Below, one piece after another: positions 44,177-56,290 of a stretch of DNA of 64,000 nucleotides. Location of the stretch: assembly GCA_020205615.1 (NCBI GenBank), contig JAINUW010000118.1:1-64000 (forward strand), in the 5' to 3' direction. Both the position numbers and the translations under genes were made by a program. The stretch's first letter is position 1. Each line of letters opens with the position of its first letter. The notes under the pieces were generated by a model. That model saw only the letters and a program-made list of their open reading frames with translations. It ran no database searches and was not told the origin of the DNA. Source of the DNA: Panax quinquefolius (Eukaryota; Streptophyta; Magnoliopsida; Apiales; Araliaceae).

Positions 44177-44775
44177 GGACTTCCGATTACACAAAAAGGG
44201 TACGACGCTATTTGGGTAATAGTGGATCGATTGACGAAGTCGGCTCACTTTTTGCCAATAAGGGTCAAGTTTAACTTAGATCAGTTAGCTAAACTTTATG
44301 TTAAGGAAATTATTTCCAGACATGGAGTACCAGTTTCGATAGTGTTAGATCGTGATCCACTATTCACATCAAACTTTTGGAGAAGTCTACAAGAACAGTT
44401 GGGGACGCAGTTGAAGTTAAGTACAACGTATCATCCACAAATAGATGGACAGAGTGAAAAGACAATTCGGTCGCTAGAAGATATGTTAAGATCTTGCATC
44501 ATGGATTTCAAGGGTAGTTGGGATGATCATCTGCTGTTAGTAAAGTTTGCGTATAACAACAGTTATTATGCAAGCATAGGCATGTCGCCTTACGAAGCTT
44601 TATACGGAAGGAAGTGCAGAACACCATTGTGTTGGGACGAAGTGGGAGAACGCCGGATGCTAGGACCTGAATTTTTGCAGTAAACAATGGATATAGTTAA
44701 GCTGATACGAATGTGATTGGTAGCAGCTCAAGATAGACAGAAAAAGTTTGCTTATTTGCATCGAGTAAACATAAA
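44177..44775 (+). pseudogene. pol: Integrase catalytic-core fragment (family B)
   Basis: A 153-codon open frame (44222-44683) preceded in frame by [15 protein letters not shown] encodes the DDE core of a Ty3/gypsy integrase. VDRLTKSAHF carries the first Asp. LDRDPLFTSNF carries the second. After 35 residues DGQSEKTI supplies the Glu, so D-D-x35-E is complete. FAYNNSYYASIGMSPYEALYGRK follows in part. A TAA replaces a glutamine codon near 44681, and the frame then decays through RQKKFAYLHRVN to 44775, where homology ends. The left edge is the end of LTR D. It matches 50563-51180. Confidence 0.88.
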
Positions 44776-44967
44776 GTTTGAAGTAGGCTCGTATAGTAAC
44801 ATGTTGATAATCAATAAGCATATATAATATAGGGTTAATAATATGTATAGTAATAATATAATTCTGAAACATTCTTACTCATGTCCATTGCATAAAGAAA
44901 ATGCAAAGGTAAGACACTTGCCTAATGAACTGCTTACAATTCTCAACTTAGTTTTATCTTTTATATC
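44776..44967. other. Unassigned junction sequence
   Basis: Lies between the integrase fragment and the first base clearly homologous to LTR D (inverse). No ORF is credible. It may be a diverged end of the inverse LTR or target DNA. Confidence 0.35.
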
Positions 44968-47900
44968 ACGACCTATCATTAATCAGATTATTCGTTCGAT
45001 TAGAACAATATACTATAACACATAGTACTGCATTTCGTAGTCAGCACATAAACTAATCACATTATCACACATGTTCAACAGTCATTGAATCACAAACAAA
45101 CACTAATACAATCAAAATACCTAAGTTCAGATCAATTTCTGAAACATATCGGTGTACCGACGGCTTTATCGGGTAATTATCGAGTCTAAGACTTTACACC
45201 GAAGGTCAATATCATTTAAACATCGGTCAAATTATTTTTAAATGACTTATAATAATTTTAAAATATTTATTATAATTTATCATGAAATTTCAAACAATAG
45301 AATCATTATTAAATGATTTAAATATCCAACAATTCTATTATTATTAATATTTAATTAATATTAAACTATTAATGAAACCATTGCCAAAATATTAAAGTTA
45401 TTTATAATAACTTAGAATATTTTTAAAGTATTAATATTATCCTTAAATGATTTTTAAAACATTTAAAATCATTTTTAAATAATTACCATTAACATTAAAA
45501 TATTAATGTACTATTCTTTAAAATATTAAAAGTTATTAAGTATAACTTAAAATATTTTTCATTCATTTATATCCTTTTAAATGATTTTTAAATTAATAAA
45601 ACCATTTTAAACCATTTATTTAATATAATTATTAAATAAATTTAATATCATTAATATTAAATTAATATCATTAATATTAAATTATTAATGAAATTATCCT
45701 TTAAATATTAAAAGTTATATTTCATAACTTAAAATATCTTTAAACACTTTATTTTTATTTAAAATGATTTTTATAATAATAAAATCATTTTAAACTAAAT
45801 TATTTAATATAATTATTAAATAACCTTAATATCATTAATATTAAATTAATTAATGAAATTTACCTTTAAATATTGAAAGTTATATTTTATAACTTAAAAT
45901 ATTTTAAATACCTTATTATTATTTAAAATGATTTTAATATAATAAAATCATTTTTAATTTATTTATTTAATTCATTTATTAAATAACTTAATTATCATTA
46001 ATATTAATTTATTAATGAATTTCATCACAAAATATTAAAAGTCATTAAAAATAACTTAAAATATTTTCTTATACCATAATATAATTTTAAATAATTTTGT
46101 AAGTATTAAAATCATATTTAATATATTAAAAATAATTAAAAACTATTTTTTAGAATTTAAAATAATTTTTATATTTTATTTTGTATTTTTAATAATTAAA
46201 ACTAATTTTCTATAATTATTTAATAAAAATATAATTTTATAAATAATCTGTTTAAAGATCACTATATAGCTGACGTAACCGTCGCTATAGGTGTTCTTTA
46301 TGCAAAAGCCAGAAATCAAGTCAGTGATCAAGAGACCATGTTTGACCAAAATTCCAGATCAGATCATGATGTTTGAGTGAATGTTTCTGATCAGATCGTG
46401 TAGAATAAATGTGACACTACAAGACTCAATAAGAAACATGATCAAACAACATCACAATCAGAAGATATAAGCCTTCAAAGTGGCTGTCAGAGATGTTCTT
46501 CATTTCTAGGTTTGCCCAAAAATGAAGAACAGTGCGACATGCCCACTTTGGGCTTCCACAACTTGAGTTTCACATAATAGTTTAGTGTTCTATCAAGTCC
46601 AGGTTGTAGACAACATATAAGTGAAGAGATCTAATACATAAAATACACATAACATGAACCGAATCAACTTGTAATCTCCGGTCAAACCATGTCAGAACAC
46701 ATGGCCATAGGTTTTCTGGGTTGCCTAGAAAACCGGATCCGTGATCAAGCTACTTACTTTGACCAGCCACTACATCGAATATATATGTTATTTAGATGAT
46801 CTAAAAGCTTTAAACTGTAGTCCATATACAAGATTACAACTTTATTACAACAACAAGAACGAAACAACTAACACTTGTAAGATCTAGCCACATGAACATA
46901 CTGTCAGAGCATTCTGGACAATTTCTGGGCTGCCCATAATTGCATGGTCAATGTCGGTCAACGTGGTTTGACCACGAATAACTTGCAATCTAGACCAGAT
47001 ATAAGCTTGATTTTAGATCTAGATTAAAGAACACATAACAGACTACACATTACAACTTTAAAACATCATAAATCAAAAACATGTAGAGATCTACAACCAC
47101 TGACATTCACTGTCAGACCACAAAACAAACTTTTTCCAAATTTTGAAAAACATCAAATCCGAGCCTCTAGATGTTATGGATCTAACATCTAGCAACTCAG
47201 ATCATCATTATACACCATATACAACATATTTAACACATAAAAACTAACATCTAAAACATTAATCAAGATCAAATTTTTAGTTTTGGTTTTATACCTTTCT
47301 TGGCTTAATCTAGATTCTGGCCTTTTGATTTGATATGGGTGATGGTGGGGCTTGTTTTGTGACTGATCTTAGCAAAGTATTTCGTGGGTTTTGAGTTGAG
47401 AGAGTCTAGTTGAGTGTTGGAGAACAAAATGTCTAACAAATGCAATTTTCTCTCTCTCAATCTATATATAGAAATGTTAGATGCATGTATTGGCTGGCAT
47501 AGGTGGCTGAATTCAGTGTTTTTAAGTCACATGGGTTAGTTGAATTAGGTCACCAACTCCCATCTAATGTCAAAACCTACATGCTAGCTTCTTTAATGCA
47601 CAAAAAGGGTAATATGGTCAAGTATATTGTAATTTTAATGGCATAAATGTAAACTTAGCAAATCTTTAGGGTTTAACCCTAAGGTTTAGCACATAGCAGT
47701 TGCAAGATTTAGTAATTAGGGTTTGTACAAAATAAAAATTTTAGTTTTTAAAATTTGTAATTAGGGTTTTCTTAATTAGGTTAGGGTTCTATTTATACAT
47801 GAACATTAGGGTTTAAAATCACTAATCATAATTAACCTTGCTAATTATAGCAATTAGGGTTCATAATTTTGATAATTAGGGTTACCAAATTATAATTAGA

Positions 47901-48784
47901 GTTTCTAATTACCAAATTAGGGTTCTAGATATTTAGGGCTTTAAGTTACTAATTAGGTTTTCCATAATTAGCAATAAACTCTATCACACATGATATTAAT
48001 CATCTTAACACTATTTCTGACTACACATAAACTTCGGTTTAACTTCCACATTAGGGTTTTAATTTACAATTAGGGTCTTCTATAATTAGGGTTTCCTAAT
48101 TAGCAATTATAATTCTAACACTTGCTAATTAATAACATTAACACATTTACACACAATCTTGAACTCCAATTTGAGTTTCAAATTAGGGTTTAACACAGTA
48201 AAACTAGGGTTTTTAAATACTGCTAGGGTTTGGTTATAATACACCATAATTCGATTTAACCATTGTCATTCTCATACATACAAGTACATATTTACAAAGA
48301 CTTTGAAAAATCAAAATATAATTAATATTATATTATTATTCTCATTCCTTGATCAAAATCTAAAATTAGTGTTTGGATTTCATATCTGATTTATCTCGCC
48401 ATACTTAACATTATTAATTTAGTTAAAATAATTAACTTAATAATCTGTACTAAAATTCATATAATAAAATAATTATTATATTTATTCTAAAAATCATTTT
48501 ATATATTATTTAAATAATATATAATTATATTTTCATAGAAAATAATTAATAAAAACATTTCTACCGTAAAATTAATAATTAATAGAATATAATTTATAGT
48601 GATAAATAATTTTAAAATAAAATCATTTACAATTATTCATGTAATAAATATATTTTATATTCATCACATAAATACATACACATTATTTTGGCACATATTT
48701 CCCATATTTATTTTAATAAATAAATAAAAAAATTTATACGCAAATTTTTTAATTTATTTGTATAGAAAATATCGGGTTGTTACA
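44968..48784 (-). mobile_element. D-family LTR, minus strand (5' LTR or solo LTR)
   Basis: The plus strand ends AAAATATCGGGTTGTTACA at 48784, the inverse of TGTAATAACCCGATA. It is co-linear, inverted, with 39968-43460: telobox cluster (47666-48191), TATA box (47462), TTTGACC segments and the AT-rich block. Its 3' end (the last ~700 bp of the LTR) is not present. It is inserted at the start of an RT gene, whose sequence begins at 48785. Confidence 0.85.
47666..48191 (-). promoter_or_regulatory. Telobox cluster in inverse D LTR
   Basis: Perfect TTAGGGTTT motifs lie at 47666, 47716, 47761, 47806, 48051, 48086 and 48183, with several variants, all upstream (on the element strand) of the TATA box at 47462-47470. 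Confidence 0.65.
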
Positions 48785-49413
48785 AGGAGCGGCACCAGTT
48801 TCAGGGGCACTGTATCATATGGCGTCAGTAGAGATGAAGGAGTTGATGGTTCAATTACAAGAACTTTTGGATAAAAAAATACATTCAACCGAGTGTTTCA
48901 CCATGGGGAGCACCGGTACTATTTATGAAGATGAAGGACGAATCATTGAGACTTTTTATCGACTACCGAGAGTTGAACAAGTTAACGATAAAGAATAAAT
49001 ATCCATTGCCCAGGATCGATGATCTCTTTGATTAGTTGAAAGGGGCAAAGTATTTTTCTAAGATAGATTTGCGAACGGGGTACCATCAGTTGAAGGTTAG
49101 AAAGAAGGATGTACTTAAGACAGCATTCAGAACTCGTTACGGCCATTACGAGTTTTTGGTGATGTCATTTGGGTTGACAAATGCACCAGCAGCATTTATG
49201 GATATGATGAACAGAGTGTTCAAACAATATTTGGACAAGTTCTTCGTAGTGTTTATCGATGATATTCTAGTCTATTCTAAGATGCTAGAAGATCACGCTG
49301 AACACCTAAGATTAGTGTTGGAGACACTAAGGAAGGAGAAGTTGTACGCAAAATTCACTAAGTGTGAATTTTGGGTAGAAAGGGTACAATTTTTAGGTCA
49401 TGTTATCAACTGA
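48785..49413 (+). pseudogene. pol: Reverse transcriptase (family B), near-complete but broken
   Basis: Begins with AAPVSGALYHMASVEMKEL, the usual RT start, right at the D LTR junction. A frameshift near an A-run at 48868-48876 moves the reading to the frame of [23 protein letters not shown] sequence. An in-frame TAG sits at 49033-49035. Then 49036-49413 is open and shows all catalytic positions: [13 protein letters not shown] (first Asp), [20 protein letters not shown], and [12 protein letters not shown] (the Asp-Asp pair). A stop and frameshift at 49411 end it. It would copy element RNA into cDNA; this copy cannot make a full enzyme. Confidence 0.93.
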
Positions 49414-50084
49414 GATGGAATTTTTTAGTAGACCCAACAAAGGTGGAAGTAGTTATTAATTGGGAACAGCCAACAACGTCGACTAAGGTTTGGAGTTTCT
49501 TAGGGTTAGCGGGATACTATCGAAGATTTATTCAAGATTTTTCTAAGATAGCTACTTCGTTGACTAATTTGACAAGGAAGACAGTGAAGTACGTGTGGAC
49601 TGAGAAGTTTGAAGACAGTTTTCATGAACTGAAGAAAAGGTTGAGTGAAGCACCTGTATTATCTTTACCTGATGATACAAGGAATTTTGTAGTTTATAGC
49701 GATGCTTCGCATAGAGGACTTGGTTACATGCTCATGCAGTATGGCAAGGTCATTGCATATGCATCACGACAGTTAAAGGATTATGAGAAAGTTTATCCTT
49801 CTCATGATCTGGAACTGGCCGCGGTAGTGTTTTCCTTAAAGATATGGAGGCATTGCCTATATGGAGAAAAATATGAGATATACACGGACCATAAGAGTCT
49901 AAAATATATCTTCACACAAAAGAACTTAAATATGAGACAAAGGAGATGGCTGGAGTTGATAAAGGATTACGACTGCGATATCCTGTATCACCCAAGAAAA
50001 GCAAATATAGTGGCCGACGCCTTAAGTAAGAAGGGTCGGGAAAAGTTGTCTATGTTAACGGCTCAAACTGAGTTAATAACATAG
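49414..50084 (+). pseudogene. pol: RT connection and RNase H domain (family B)
   Basis: The open frame (from about 49428) continues the polyprotein after the frameshift: [36 protein letters not shown], the thumb/connection region. The Ty3-type RNase H follows, with catalytic acidic residues in [16 protein letters not shown] (Asp), [17 protein letters not shown] (Glu), [12 protein letters not shown] (Asp) and [12 protein letters not shown] (Asp). It ends at a TAG (50082) soon after that last motif, where the intact polyprotein would run on into integrase. RNase H removes the RNA template and makes the polypurine primer. It is the best-preserved stretch in the window. Confidence 0.93.
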
Positions 50085-51570
50085 ATGACTAGAATGGAAG
50101 TAGAGGTGAAGTTACCGAGTGAGTCAGATCAAAGATTGTTTACAACTGAGATTCGATCTACCATTGTAGAGAGATTCAAGGAGGTACAACTCAGAAATGA
50201 TGAGTGTGATCAGATGAAGAAGTGGCTAGCAGATGAAAAAGATATAAAGTATAGTATTGATAATGAGGGATTATTAAGATTTGAAGGAAGAATTTGGGTT
50301 TTGAATGAGACAAAATTAAAGGAGGAAGTGTTATAAGAGGCTCAGAGTTCGAGGTACTCGATTCATCCTGGTAGTACTAAGATGTATCAAGACCTTCGAT
50401 AGAGTTTTTGGTGGCCGAACATGAAGAGAGAGATAGCAGAATATGTGAGTAAGTGCTTAACTTGTCAGAAAGTTAAGGCCGAACATCAACGACCAAGTGG
50501 CTTGTTATAGTCATTGGAGATTCTGGAATGGAAATGGGAGCATATCACAATGGACTTTGTGGTGGGACTTCCAATTACTCAGAAAGGGTACGATGTTATT
50601 TGGGTAATAGTGGACCGGTTAACGAAGTGGGCTCACTTTTTGCCAATAAGAGTCAAGTATAACAGATCAGTTAGCTAAAATTTATGTTAAGGAAATTATT
50701 TCCAGACATGGGGTACCAGTTTCGATAGTGTCAGATCATGATCCACGATTCACATCAAACTTTTGGAGAAGTCTACAAGAACAGATGGGAACGTAGTTGA
50801 AGTTAAGTACAGCTTATCATCCACAAACCGATGGACAGAGCAAAAGGACTATTCAGACGCTAGAAGATATGCTGAGATATTGCGTCATGGATTTCAAAGG
50901 TAGTTGGGACGATCATCTACCATTAGTAGAGTTTGCTTATAACAATAGTTATCATGCGAGCATAGGACGCCTTACGAAGCTTTATACGAAAGGAAGTGCA
51001 GAACACCATTGTGTTGGGATGAAGTAGGAGAACTCCAAATGTTATGACCTGAATTGGTGCAGCAAACAACGGATATAGTTAAGATGATACGACTGTGATT
51101 GGTAGCAGCTCAAGACAGACAGAAGAAGTTTACAGATTCGTATTGAGTGAACAGAGAGTTTGAAGTAAGCTCGTATGTATTTCTAAAGGTATCTCTCTGG
51201 AAAGGAAAGATACACTTTGGGGAAAAGGGAAAGTAAAGTCCAAGGTTTATAGGACCTTTTGAGATATTAAAAAGGGTAGGAGAAGTAGCTTACATGGTAG
51301 CATTACCTCCAGACTTAGAACGAATACACAATGTGTTTCATGTATCCGTGTTACATCCTTATAAGCCAGATTATAAGCACGTAATAAAATATAAGCCTAT
51401 TTATATTGAGAAGGACTTGACGTATGAAGAAATGCCTATTCAAATCGTTGATAGAAAATATTAAGTTCTGAGGAATAAAGTTAAACCTTCAATAAAGGTG
51501 TTAAGGAAGAACCACGATGTCGAAGAAGCAACGTGGGAACTTGAAGAAAAGATGAAGAAGAATTACCCTC
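50085..51570 (+). pseudogene. pol: Integrase (family B), catalytic Glu replaced, several stops
   Basis: The N-terminal linker (50085-50336) is followed after a TAA by the HHCC zinc domain: [30 protein letters not shown] and [11 protein letters not shown]. The core shows [20 protein letters not shown] (with the VDRLTK Asp next) and [12 protein letters not shown] (second Asp). At the position 35 residues on, DGQSKRTI has Lys (AAA) where the Glu should be. At least four stops (for example the TAG in GT*LKLST near 50793) and a small deletion near 50968 interrupt it. The C-terminal part has KGKVKSKVYRTF-like, GEVAYMVALPPDLERIHNVF and LRKNHDVEEATWELEEKMK. It is non-functional. Confidence 0.9.
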
Positions 51571-51613
51571 AGTTATTTATTTAATTTATAGCAAGATTCT
51601 GGGGACAAAATCC

Positions 51614-51629
51614 TTATAAGGGGGAAGAA
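51614..51629 (+). other. Polypurine tract of family-B element
   Basis: TTATAAGGGGGAAGAA lies directly before TGTAACGACC. It follows the common phrase GGGGACAAAATCC at the end of chromovirus pol. Confidence 0.88.
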
Positions 51630-52516
51630 TGTAACGACCGAAAAAATCGGATTAATTGTAAATAATTTTATTTATTTAATAATGAATAAAATTATAATAT
51701 ATGTTATTATAATGAGTAAACAAGATGAAGGTTGTTCTATAACCAAAAAGTGTTGTAATATCTTAGTATTCTGGCTATGTGAAGGAATTAAAGTGTTTGA
51801 ATTTCCAAGACGAAAATAAAAGCTTTCTGAGAAATTCTCTGAAAAACACTATTCATCCATTTCGGCTAGGGAATTATTTTTGAACTTCCGGGAAATATGT
51901 AATGATAGAATGATAAGGAAGGATGGATTATGTAATAATAATTCAATTATGACAAACGCAATTTTTCGTATGCGTATTAAGTACAAGAATGTTAAGGAAA
52001 GTAAAGATTGAATAAAAGATGATCGTATGATACACAAGTATTATACGAGGCCATGAATACGAGTATGATACGAATTATTGTACAAGTATATATGAAAGAT
52101 ATCATATTGTATATGATGAGTGATTATATCAATTAGTATACGAGAAAAATACGAAGATTATACGTTATAAAGCTTTAAGCCAATTGTAATGAATTAATAA
52201 GATTTGTGTAGGAATTGGGCAAGCCCAAGTGAAAACTTTTTAAAGCCCAAATATATGAAATGCAAGCCCAATGTTAAGCCCAAAGTAATTAAACCCTAAC
52301 CACGAATCAAGAACCAGACCTGTGGATCGAACTGATGGGTCACCAGGTGAGAAAAACTAATAGGGCAACCCATGTGGGCCCCATAAGTGAGTCATGGCTG
52401 GCCACTTGGTGGCCAAGCAAATGATAAGTGTTGTGGTGGGCAAGAAATGAATAGTAAGGAGGTGGAATAGTAAGGAGGTGGGGTTGTCGACCAAATTGCC
52501 CTCGCTTTGTAAATCC

Positions 52517-52524
52517 TATAAATA
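52517..52524 (+). promoter_or_regulatory. TATA box of family-B LTR
   Basis: TATAAATA in the context AAATCCTATAAATAAGAAGC. The inverse LTR has CTATTTATAAG near 14280. Confidence 0.6.
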
Positions 52525-53349
52525 AGAAGCTTGTTGGATCATTTGTGCCTTGTTAAATTTCCACCAACATCTTAGAGCTAAGTATATTGAGAGAAAAGTA
52601 AGAAGTGTCTTGCTAATCCAATAAGAAAAGAAGAAGAATCAAAGTTAAGAACATCAAAGGTAATGAACCTCTAGACCATTAACCTTCATCTCTTCATTAT
52701 TACTTTGATAGAGAAGTAATTATTTATAGAGCATGTATCATAAGGAGTATAAGGATGGCTATTAGTGGACTTAAACATTAATAAACCATGTTCCAAGAGA
52801 ATCATAATCATAGAACTTATGAACTAATGAAGAACATATAAAGAATTATCATTTTGTTGTTGATGGACAAGTTTAAAACCATTGTGTATATGTTTGGTTA
52901 GGATGATAGAATGATGGAATGAATCAATTTTGAAATGGTGTAAAAATCTCAAGTAACGAAGTTATGGCAAAATTTATGAGATTAGACGATAATCGTTGAA
53001 ATCATGAAATTCTTGGAATGAAAGTTAAAAGTCACCGTTGAACTCAGAAACATTAGTTTCTGATGGAGTATAGTGTAACTTTACATTTTAGAGTTGCAGA
53101 CTCATGAATGATTGAATTCCAACTTAGAATGAAGAAACGAGCTATGAATATTCACGAACATTTATCGAATTCATAATAAAGAACTTAATCAGTGAATTTT
53201 GTGTTAATAGTTTCGAAAATGTAAGATTTTCTAATGAAATCGTAGTACACGTGATATGTGAGCTAACGACTTTTGAACGAGCCAATTCAGACTTATAATG
53301 AATAAATTATGAGCTCAGAAAGAATTGCTGTAGAAAAACTAAGAAAATT

Positions 53350-53570
53350 TTCTCTGAGGCAAGGTTGGCGACGCAGCGCGGCCCGAGGTTATAAAGTCGG
53401 CGTCACAGCGCTATAACCAAAACCTAACACACTGTAAAGTGGCACCGCTGGTGGCACATAGTAAAGACATTGGCGCCGTAATGCCAAGACCGAGACATAC
53501 ACACTGCTGACACACGCCGCAGCGTGAACCTTACTAAGGAAGCCGGCGCCGTAGTGCTAGCACTAGGAAA
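53350..53570. other. GC-rich patch inside AT-rich LTR
   Basis: The patch contains GGCGACGCAGCGCGGCCCG, GGCGCCGTAATGCC, CACGCCGCAGCG and GGCGCCGTAGTGC. The two GGCGCCGTA(A/G)TGC phrases suggest an imperfect repeat about 58 bp apart or more. It stands out from flanks that are about one-third GC. No ORF. Confidence 0.6.
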
Positions 53571-54089
53571 AAGACAGTGAACAATAGAAATGAATATAAG
53601 GAATGCAGAAGTTGATTGAAGGTGAATTATAACTTTAATTAACTTAAATTAATGTCCTTAAGGATGATAATAACCTTAAGTTTAACAACTAAAGGTTGAC
53701 GAAAGATTTCTTAAATGTAAATACAATGTAATATGATAAACTGTAATGAATGTTAACCAATCTAATGAATGATTAGATTAAGAAGAAGAGGAAGACAGAT
53801 TAAAGACCCTACTTGATTGTTTATGACCTAATGTGGTATGTTATATACTTATGTATTGTAGAAATCCTTAAAGACTCAAGAGGAAAGTATATTCACTATA
53901 GAAGATGGTGAAGGCAAGTATTCTAAAACGTTCTCTATGTTCTTTCTAGACAAGCTTTGTGATTCATGTATCTTACGCATGGATTGATGTATAATGAAGT
54001 CGAAGCCAATTATGTGAATTCAAGCAACCAAACCACTAAAGTCAAACACTTTCATATCAAGCCTTAAAGACGTAACATGAGCGTAACAT

Positions 54090-54735
54090 GCGCCAAAGAC
54101 GTTGGCTCGAGGTGTTGAAAGATTACGATCATACCATTTAATACCATCCTAGAAAAGCAAACATGGTAGCTAACGCATTGAGTAGAAGATCGTGTGCGGG
54201 TACGAGTGAGATATAGTCGAGCATAAAGACCCATTTCGTATGACTTACAAATGATGGAGATAGAGTTAGACTCTACCGGAGCTGATGAATATGAAGAAGA
54301 AAGTACACGAATGTGTTATTCCAGAAGTAAGAGTTAATGAACAAAGGAAATCTCAACCTTCGATTTATTGGTCTATTTTCCTCGATCGAGTAGGAACTGT
54401 GGCCTATAGACTCGCTTTACCGCCAAGTATGTCTCGTGTTCATAACGTTTTCCACATATCCATGCTACGTAAATATGTGAAAGACCCGAACCACGATATT
54501 GGATTAGAACCAAAAGAGATAGCAGAAGATTTGACGTATGAATCTACCTGTTAAAATCTTGGATAAGAAGGAACATATTTTACACTCAAAGGTTATACCA
54601 CAAGTCAAAGTTTTGTGGAGGAACCATGCTATTGAGGAAATTACCTCGGAGTTAGAATCAAAAATGAAAGCGAGGTATCCTCACCTTTTCAAAACACTAG
54701 CTACGCACATCAATTTTGAGGATGAAATTTCATAA
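54090..54735 (+). pseudogene. pol: RNase H end fused to integrase C-terminus (internal deletion)
   Basis: Starts with RWLEVLKDYDHT and HPRKANMVANALSRR (end of RNase H, the last Asp changed to Asn) at 54096-54190. About 100 bp on, 54285-54554 encodes the integrase C-terminal domain: DRVGTVAYRLALPPSMSRVH and FHISMLRKYVKDPNHD. 54538-54735, in another frame, encodes PVKILDKKEHIL, VKVLWRNHAIEEITSELESK and YPHLFKT, a chromodomain-like tail. The whole HHCC and DDE core is missing. The same deletion type is seen in element A, whose RNase H and integrase tails match this more than they match family B. Confidence 0.85.
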
Positions 54736-54746
54736 GGAGGGGAGGT
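54729..54746 (+). other. Polypurine tract
   Basis: TTCATAAGGAGGGGAGGT lies immediately before TGTAAAACACC; the equivalent minus-strand tract of element A is at 8114. Confidence 0.88.
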
Positions 54747-55880
54747 TGTAAAACACCAACTTTTATGAATAAAATAGAATTTCCTCTATTTATTATTTTG
54801 AAATAGTAAGGGGTTGATTCGATTAATGTGGTTAGTTATGGGTAAAATGCACAAATATTTTAAATAAGTAAGTGGTTATAAAATATTCATTGTTTTCAAG
54901 AAATATTTGTTTGGTCGTGGACTATTCTTGTTGTCAGAGAATATTCGTACGACGACGCAGCCATTTGTGGGCCCCATAACAAAAAACTGTCGGATGATGA
55001 AAACAACACGATTGAGTTTTTTTTAATAATAACGATGTAACGGTTATGTTACCGTTAAAACTATTGGAATACCCGATGGGTAAAGTAAAGTAATACGCGT
55101 TGTTGCACAGTAGCACATGGTATTGCACAATAATTTTAATTATTGATTCTAACGTAAGAAGTCACTACTCAATAATTGTTACAGTAATTACTATTCAATA
55201 TTTTATTTTATTGATTCAATAATTGCTACGTTGATATTTTGTATTATTGATTCAATAATTGTCATTGCACAGTATTTCAAATTATCATATCAATAATTTA
55301 TATTATTTGACTAATATTATTAGATAGCATTAGTGGCAATGTCTATGGAAGTTCTGTCTAGGAGAGGTTATTTAATTACGCGCCAGCAAGGAGAAATCCT
55401 TACCGGAAGGCCCCTCTTTCTTGGGAACGACCTGGTTATCAATATTGTAGTTCTATAATATTATTTGTGAATAATTGATTATTGATTTATATGATAAGGA
55501 AATATTTATTAATGCTGAGGTGTTTTATCAGTATTTTGTCATAATGGAGGTGTTGAAAATCATCCGTATGTGGATTTCGGTCATTTTTCGTTTAGAATTT
55601 GGAAAACTTTCATTTACAAAGTTGTAGAGAATTAAATTTTCTATGACATGGACATAAAATTTGAATTTTTCTGATAAAAGGGCTATTTATTATGAATTAT
55701 TGAAGTTTCAGAATAATCAATTTTTGGGTTATAAATATTTTTTTTTTATAAAAAACATTTTTAATGTGGGTGGGACCCACTTATGTGTGCTGATAAGAGT
55801 GATGTGGTGTGCGTATGAAATATTTTTTGAAATATTAATATTTTATTAAATTTTATGCTTCGGTGTTCTAAGCATTTTCC

Positions 55881-55888
55881 TATAAATA
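55881..55888 (+). promoter_or_regulatory. TATA box of A-like LTR
   Basis: TATAAATA in CCTATAAATAGGGTGCTTAGG, identical in context to the minus-strand box at 12641-12652. Confidence 0.65.
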
Positions 55889-56164
55889 GGGTGCTTAGGT
55901 TAGAACTGAAAATCACATCAGAATCAAAAAAAATTTCTATCTCTATAATATTGAGCATATTTTTGTGAGTATTTAGATACTTTGAGAGTTTATAAGCAGT
56001 GCAAGTTTTCTTCAGTATTATATCCGATATTTCAGTCAAGAGTACTGTCCTTTTGAGGTAAGGGATATTTTTTTTTATAAATGATGTTATTTCTTTTAAT
56101 ATCATTATACCGGAATATTGATATGAACTCTTATTGTGAAATTTTTACCTTTTCAATTTGGGAT

Positions 56165-56290
56165 TACTATTCACATATAAGATACTATTCACGTATAAGA
56201 CACTATGCACGTATACGACACTATTCACGTATACGACACTATTCACGTATACGACATTATTCACAAATACGACATTATTCACAAAAAAAT
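56165..56290. repeat. 18-bp tandem repeat ACTATTCACGTATACGAC
   Basis: About seven units, the middle three or four nearly perfect; the last ones change to ATTATTCACAAATACGAC. It corresponds to the GAATAGT repeats of the minus-strand LTRs. Confidence 0.88.

Larger units (their letters stand above)
51630..54050 (+). mobile_element. Family-B 3' LTR, plus strand
   Basis: Starts TGTAACGACCGAAAAAATCGG after the polypurine tract of the pol above, so it is that element's 3' LTR. It has a TATA box (52517), a leader of AT-rich sequence and a GC-rich patch (53350-53570). The end is not certain: I see no clear CA terminus before the next pol remnant at about 54090. It matches, inverted, 14002-15438. Confidence 0.75.
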
